From: Monoraphidium neglectum
Taxonomy: Eukaryota > Chlorophyta > Chlorophyceae > Sphaeropleales > Selenastraceae
DNA length: 37,113 nucleotides
Reading direction: 5' to 3'
Assembly: GCF_000611645.1 (NCBI RefSeq)
Contig: NW_014013452.1
Coordinates: forward strand, 1-37,113
Part shown: piece after piece, positions 33,047 through 37,113 of the stretch
Layout: every line of letters begins with the position of its first letter
Numbering within the stretch: the stretch's first letter is position 1
Program-made: the position numbers and the translations under genes
The notes under the pieces: model-generated
Database searches by the model: none
What the model saw: the letters and a program-made list of their open reading frames with translations, nothing else
What the model was told of the DNA's origin: nothing

Positions 33047-34864
33047 ATGGAGGAGGAGGCACTGACGGAGCTTGAAAAGCAGCGGTTGCAAAGAATCAGG
33101 GAAAATAGAGCGCGGCTGGAAGCGCTCCAGCTGCCCGAACTCACTGCAGCAATCGTAAATGAGCAACGTCAAGAGCAGCAGGCGGCCAAAGAGGCCAAGG
33201 AAGCCAGGTACAGGCCCGATCCCTCGGCCAAGCGCCGGCGATCGAGCCGCGCAGCTGCTGCCGCTGCGTCGGCGCGCTTGAAGCAAGCGGCTGCCCTCGG
33301 CACAGGTGCGCAGCCCAGACACCACTCTTCACACGTGCCACCGCTGCTGCACGTACACGTCGTGCAGTACCTGCAACGCCTCCTCAGCTGCCTCGCTTCC
33401 CGTGTGTGGCAAGGCCCGAGCACTTGGACTGGCCGGACTCTGAACGTCTGGTTTGCATGCCTTCTCGCAGGGGGTGCCGACAGCAGCCGCAGCGACAGCA
33501 GCAGCGGCAGTGGCAGCGACAGTGAGGATGAGGACGAAGAACAGGGATTCAGCCAAGGCGCGGGCGCGGCAAACAACAAACGGCGCGGCGCGACGGCGCC
33601 TTTGACCGCGACGCCCAGCAAGCGGCAGCGCGGCGCGGGAGACGACAGGGGCGGGGGCAGCACTCCTGCTCGGCGGCGTCGCGAGGAGGAGGATTACTGC
33701 CCATCTTCCGGGTCAGAATCCGACCAGCAGGATGAGGAAGAGGAAGAGGAGGACGAGCAGGATGAGGATGAGGAGGAGGAGGAGGACGAGGGCGGGCGCG
33801 CCAGGGGGAAGCGGGCAGAACTCACACGGGGCCGGCAGCGGCAAGGCAGCGGCAGCAGCGGCGGGCGAGGCGGCAAGGCGGAAGGCAGCCGCAGCGCTAA
33901 GGGGGCTCGGGGTCTCGGCGCCGGCCGTGGTGGGGCCGGGGGCAAGCGCGGCACGCCGGCTCGGCGGCGCAGTGGTGCTGCGCTGCTGGCGGCGGCTGAC
34001 GAGGAGGGGGCCCTCGCGGCAGCTGCTGTCACCGCGCTCGGCCCCAGTGGCGGCGGGTTTGGCGGCGGCTTCGATGCCGCCGGCAGCCGCGGCGGCGGTG
34101 GGGGTGAGGAGGACGAGGACTGGGAGCTGCAGCTCGCCCTTCAGATGTCATTGCAGGAGGCAGGTGACGGCGGCGAAGCAGGAGAAGAAGCCCGTCGCAG
34201 CGGCGCAGATGGAGGCGACGCGCAGGGAACGGGCGCTGACGCCCTTGCCAGGGCCGACGCGCCGATCGATTTGACGATGCAAAGCGGCGGCGAGTCGGAC
34301 GGGCGGCGGCTTGGTCCTGGTGGTGCCGCTGCCGGCAAGCCCGGCCAGCAGCAGCGAGAACAGCAACAGGCTGCACCTGACGAGCGGCGCGGCAGCTCAG
34401 GTACAGCAGAGGCCGGCCTTCCCCAAGGGGCAGGACGCCTTGACGAGCAGCTGGGCAAAGCATGGCAGGGGGACAACGGCGGCGGCGCCGAGGCCGCGGA
34501 TGGTGGCGGGAAAGCCAATGGCCGCGGCCGCGGCAGCAAGCAGCGGGGCCGTGGCCGTGGCCGCGGCCGCGGCCGTGGAGCAGAGGCGCGGCCCCTCAGC
34601 CGTGCGGACGCGGGCGAGCTGTTCCTGCGCCTGCAGCGCGGCGCCAGCGGCGCGACGGTGTCCAAGGCGCAGCTGGCGCGCGCTTGCGAGGACCTGGACG
34701 TCGACGCGGACGACGATCTGATCTGCGACATGATCTCGTACGCGCGCGATCTGGAGGCGGGTGGCGAGGGGCTATGCTTGGATGGTGCATCTGCGGGCGG
34801 CCTGCTGTCGAGGGCCGCTTTCTTACGGGTGGTGGAGCGCGTGGTGGGCTTGATTGACGAGTGA
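33047..34864 (+). CDS. Acidic nuclear protein with UIM and SUMO-interacting motif
   Basis: I chose the ATG at 33047 because MEEEALTELEKQRLQRIREN begins a typical N-terminal helix (RIRENRARLEAL) seen in several nuclear proteins; an in-frame start at 32930 would add 39 unlikely residues. Exons 33047-33305 and 33471-34864 give 550 residues. Order of features: basic NLS-like KRRRSS (about residues 60-66); acidic Ser/Glu/Asp tract; an EEEEEEDEQDEDEEEEEDE run; basic Gly/Arg/Ser region; a UIM at about residues 299-317 (DWELQLALQMSLQEA fits the acidic-x-Ala-x-Ser pattern); a SUMO-interacting motif PIDLT at about 351-355; an RG-repeat (about 440-460); and a C-terminal segment with degenerate EF-hand look (KAQLARACEDLDVDADDDLI). 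The UIM and SIM suggest a ubiquitin/SUMO reader in the nucleus. I do not recognise a named orthologue. Confidence 0.75.
   Translation: MEEEALTELEKQRLQRIRENRARLEALQLPELTAAIVNEQRQEQQAAKEAKEARYRPDPSAKRRRSSRAAAAAASARLKQAAALGTGAQPRHHSSHVPPLLHVHVVQYLQRLLSCLASRVWQGPSTWTGRTLNVWFACLLAGGADSSRSDSSSGSGSDSEDEDEEQGFSQGAGAANNKRRGATAPLTATPSKRQRGAGDDRGGGSTPARRRREEEDYCPSSGSESDQQDEEEEEEDEQDEDEEEEEDEGGRARGKRAELTRGRQRQGSGSSGGRGGKAEGSRSAKGARGLGAGRGGAGGKRGTPARRRSGAALLAAADEEGALAAAAVTALGPSGGGFGGGFDAAGSRGGGGGEEDEDWELQLALQMSLQEAGDGGEAGEEARRSGADGGDAQGTGADALARADAPIDLTMQSGGESDGRRLGPGGAAAGKPGQQQREQQQAAPDERRGSSGTAEAGLPQGAGRLDEQLGKAWQGDNGGGAEAADGGGKANGRGRGSKQRGRGRGRGRGRGAEARPLSRADAGELFLRLQRGASGATVSKAQLARACEDLDVDADDDLICDMISYARDLEAGGEGLCLDGASAGGLLSRAAFLRVVERVVGLIDE
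33306..33470 (+). other. 165-nt stop-free intron in the UIM/SIM gene
   Basis: GTGCGC donor and CTCGCAG acceptor. The length is divisible by three and contains no stop in the host frame. If retained it adds 55 residues with a hydrophobic patch (LLHVHVVQYLQRLLSCL) unlike its neighbours, which argues it is normally removed. Confidence 0.6.
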
Positions 34865-35322
34865 CATGCCCACTTGCACTGCAGGATGATAGGTCGCTGC
34901 CCTGAGAACTTGATGATATGATGACGAGAGTGCTCAGCCCTGCTGGCTCGATAGGAGTGCAGAGTGGAGCTGCCGTGTTGCTGTCCTCGCCGTGCTTCCT
35001 GCTTCTTTTTGCTTATTGCATTATCGCGCTGCGCCTGCCCTCTGCAGCCACGCCGATGTTGCCCAATTGTGGTGAAAAGGATTTTATTGATGCCTTTTGG
35101 ATCAAGGTCATAACAAGTTACAGTACTGTATCAGTAGCAAAGACGTTGTGGTTCTGATCAGGAGTACGCATGCGGGTGTGCCAAATTGTGAAGGTGTGCT
35201 GCGACACGAGACAGGCGGCAGCAGCAGCAGCAGCCGCGTGGGCAGGTGTGTTGCAGACAGTGGCGCTCGTGAATGGGCATGCGAGTGCAGGGGGAGGGGC
35301 ACCGCAGGGCCTGCGTCCTGCC
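34865..35322. other. Convergent intergenic region
   Basis: Lies between the 3' ends of the UIM/SIM gene (+) and the SVIP-like gene (-). It holds both 3' UTRs; no gene seen. Confidence 0.55.
35118..35122 (-). promoter_or_regulatory. TGTAA poly(A) signal of the SVIP-like gene
   Basis: TTACA on the plus strand, i.e. TGTAA on the transcript, 200 bases beyond the stop codon. Confidence 0.5.
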
Positions 35323-35858
35323 TCAGCTCATCCAGTCCTGTGCAGTGGCGCCGCCAGATGGCCGCTGCTCCACCTTTTTCGCCTCCTTGACCGACTTGAT
35401 GGCGGCGCGGCCGACCGCGCTCCGCTCAAACTGGGCCTGCCGCGCCTCCGCCTGCGCAGCAGCAGTCCGTGGTTCAGGTTCCGGACAGTGGGGCATCCGT
35501 CACCCCACCAGGCCGCACTGGCACCGCAGCGGGAGAGGGGACGCGCAAGACAGGTGCTGCCGCATCCGCGCCACCGCACCTGGGCCGCCGCCCGCTCCCG
35601 CGCCTCGCGGTCCCGCTCCGCTTGTAGGGGGTCGTCCCTGTGAGGGGCGGGGGGTCGCCAGTTTGCCCCCGGAGAGGGGGGGGTCTGATCATTGCGCTTC
35701 AGCACATTTGGCATCGGTGGCATCAGCGCGGGTCACTTGCTGCTGCCCAGCAATGCGCGGCTGGTATGGCAAAGCAGCAAGGGTGTCAGGGCGGCTACGC
35801 GCCTGTACTCCTCGTACTTTGGCCGGGCTCCCCCACAGCAGCTGAGGCATGCGCCCAT
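35323..35858 (-). CDS. SVIP-like small VCP/p97-interacting protein, 3 exons
   Basis: Exons 35858-35809, 35637-35580 and 35451-35323 join in phase to give 78 residues, against 77 in human SVIP, a membrane-anchored inhibitor/adaptor of the p97 ATPase in ER-associated degradation and lysosome dynamics. The start MGACLSCCGGARP has Gly2 for N-myristoylation and nearby cysteines for palmitoylation, as SVIP has. Next comes an Arg/Glu/Ala helix (DDPLQAERDREARERAAAQ) where SVIP carries its VCP-interacting motif; the R-x5-AA-x2-R pattern is present except that the last Arg is displaced. A basic, Lys-rich helix (SAVGRAAIKSVKEAKK) and a short tail with a terminal Trp (QDWMS) again mirror SVIP. The exon 1 donor (GTACAG) is the best phase-compatible one; a donor nine bases upstream would remove three residues. 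Too small and split to be found by simple ORF calling. Confidence 0.75.
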
Positions 35859-36325
35859 GGCGGCGCTTTTGGGTGAAGGCGGGTGACGAGGGAAGGCGAC
35901 CTCGCCCGAAGCAGCGTTCAGCTGCGTGAGTGGCCCGGGGAGTTGGAGGGGATCTGGGCCCGTGCTTTGCGTCGTGAGATGGGTCGTGCGCACGGCAGCA
36001 ATACGCCTTGTGGAAAGCACCCGGGGGTGAAGCTCTGTTCGTGTCAGAGAAAATGTGTGGGCCTCTGCGCATGTCAGCTGGACCTTTCCGAGTATGTTGC
36101 TTTCATCAAACTTAGGTGTTTGTAGATCGACTTGTCAGATCCACAGTGACTCGGGCACGGTGGTGCAGTGACTCCCAACAGCCTATCAATAGAGTTCCTG
36201 TCGTGCACGTCCGTGCGTGAATCTCACAGCTGCGACAACAGCTCGTCGCAACCCGCACGGCGCCCCGCCACATTGGCTGGCACCTTCGAACGCCGCCTGG
36301 CTTCCCAGGGGGGCCCGCTGCCACC
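35859..36325. promoter_or_regulatory. Divergent promoter region between the SVIP-like gene (-) and TOP3B (+)
   Basis: 467 bases between two divergent start codons, which should contain both promoters. No clear TATA box or known element was recognised. Confidence 0.55.
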
Positions 36326-37113
36326 ATGGTTTGTGTCCTGATGGTGGCTGAGAAGCCCTCCCTCGCGGCTTCGATCGCGGGGTTTCTTAGCCAGGGCACC
36401 GCATGCGCCCGCCGTGGCTCCGTCGACGTCCACGAGTGGGACGGCGCGTTCCGCGGAGCTCGGGCGTCGTTCAGGATGACGTCAGTCTGTGGCCACCTGC
36501 TGTCCCTCGATTTCCCGCCGAAATACAACAGCTGGGACAGGTAAGAATGGATGAAAGGGGGGCTGGCGAACACAGCAGCACGTCGCCTTATTCTGGAAGG
36601 GTGGCAGGCGCTGGTTGGCGGCGGCACCATGGTTCGCCCTTGTTGGTGCCTTTGCCTGCGCTTTCAAGATCCATGTCGGCAAGAGCCATGTTGTGGCGGC
36701 CTGAACCACGGCGTCCATGATGCTTTGATACACCTTCATGCTCAACTGCTGCCATTCCCCCAAGGGTTGACCCTCTGGAGCTGTTTGATGCAGAGACGGT
36801 CAAGAACGAGTCAAACCCCAAGGTGGGCTGCAGCACCCCAAACGGGGTGCGATCCACCCCGTCTACAACTCGACATGGCGCTCTGCAGCAGACACGATAG
36901 GCGCTCGCTTGCCAGCGCCGCAGCATTCATGTACCATCGCTGTCGGTTGTTGGGCCGCCCACGCGCGCTTTGCGGCTTGGGGCACCCAAGCAGACCTTTG
37001 TTCCTCGGCGATGGCCAGATGAGCTGAGTCGCCCCCCAACAACAGCACTGAGCTGACATGACTGTGCAGCCCCTGTGCCGTATCTCTGCACTGCAGATTT
37101 TTGCCTGCGGGTG
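36326..37113 (+). CDS. TOP3B: DNA topoisomerase III beta, 5' part (runs off the window)
   Basis: Type IA topoisomerase that relaxes hypernegatively supercoiled DNA and, in animals, also acts on RNA. Exon 1 (36326-36540) begins MVCVLMVAEKPSLAASIAGF, the Toprim-domain start with the catalytic Glu of VAEKPS, and continues VHEWDGAF and MTSVCGHLLSLDFPPKYNSW, matching TOP3B (MTSVCGH-TLDF-KYN-W). Exon 2 (36775-36822) reads VDPLELFDAETVKNESNPK, the next conserved block, and joins in phase. The ATG is in a good context (CCACCATGG). The block with the catalytic DCDxEG has not been reached. A possible third exon at 37097 after CTGCAG does not match the family well, so the next exon probably lies outside. 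Confidence 0.93.

Noticed and set aside
37097..37113. Third exon of TOP3B at the window edge
   Set aside because: It has an acceptor and the right phase, but the five residues visible do not match the family block expected there.

Overview
This window looks like a nuclear chromosome segment of a green alga (Chlorophyta). It is GC-rich and dense in short GT-AG introns. Several genes have TGTAA-type poly(A) signals, and intronic (TG)n runs are common. Gene content points to a plastid-bearing eukaryote: a plastid-type coproporphyrinogen III oxidase, an alga-style PPR protein, the RNA polymerase II CTD, NOP16 and topoisomerase III-beta. I cannot name the genus.

Layout from left to right. 1-1126 (+): 3' end of a gene with YSPTSPx heptads, most likely RPB1, with an unusually long tail after the CTD. 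1127-3065: unresolved, with exon-like blocks on the minus strand. 10137-3066 (-): 14-exon PPR gene. 13547-11051 (-): 7-exon coproporphyrinogen oxidase. 14266-15795 (+): 5-exon NOP16, divergent from the oxidase. About 16670-29049 (+): a very large gene with at least 25 exons, whose architecture (ARM-like N-terminus, Spt16M-like segment, long disordered middle, C-terminal coiled coil) matches the SYCP2/Red1 meiotic axis core. 29833-32229 (+): intronless helical-repeat protein with a C-terminal MYND zinc finger. 33047-34864 (+): acidic nuclear protein with a UIM and a SUMO-interacting motif. 35858-35323 (-): 3-exon, 78-residue SVIP-like p97/VCP-interacting protein. 36326 to the window end (+): 5' part of TOP3B.

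All multi-exon models were assembled by hand from splice sites. In each, reading phase is preserved across every junction given; this is the main structural evidence. The 5' end of the SYCP2-like gene is the weakest point.

The genes do not form a pathway. The most notable gene is the SYCP2/Red1-like one: a full-length axis-core candidate in a green alga, where land plants are known for the shorter ASY3/ASY4 pair. No tRNA, rRNA, CRISPR array or intact mobile element was seen.
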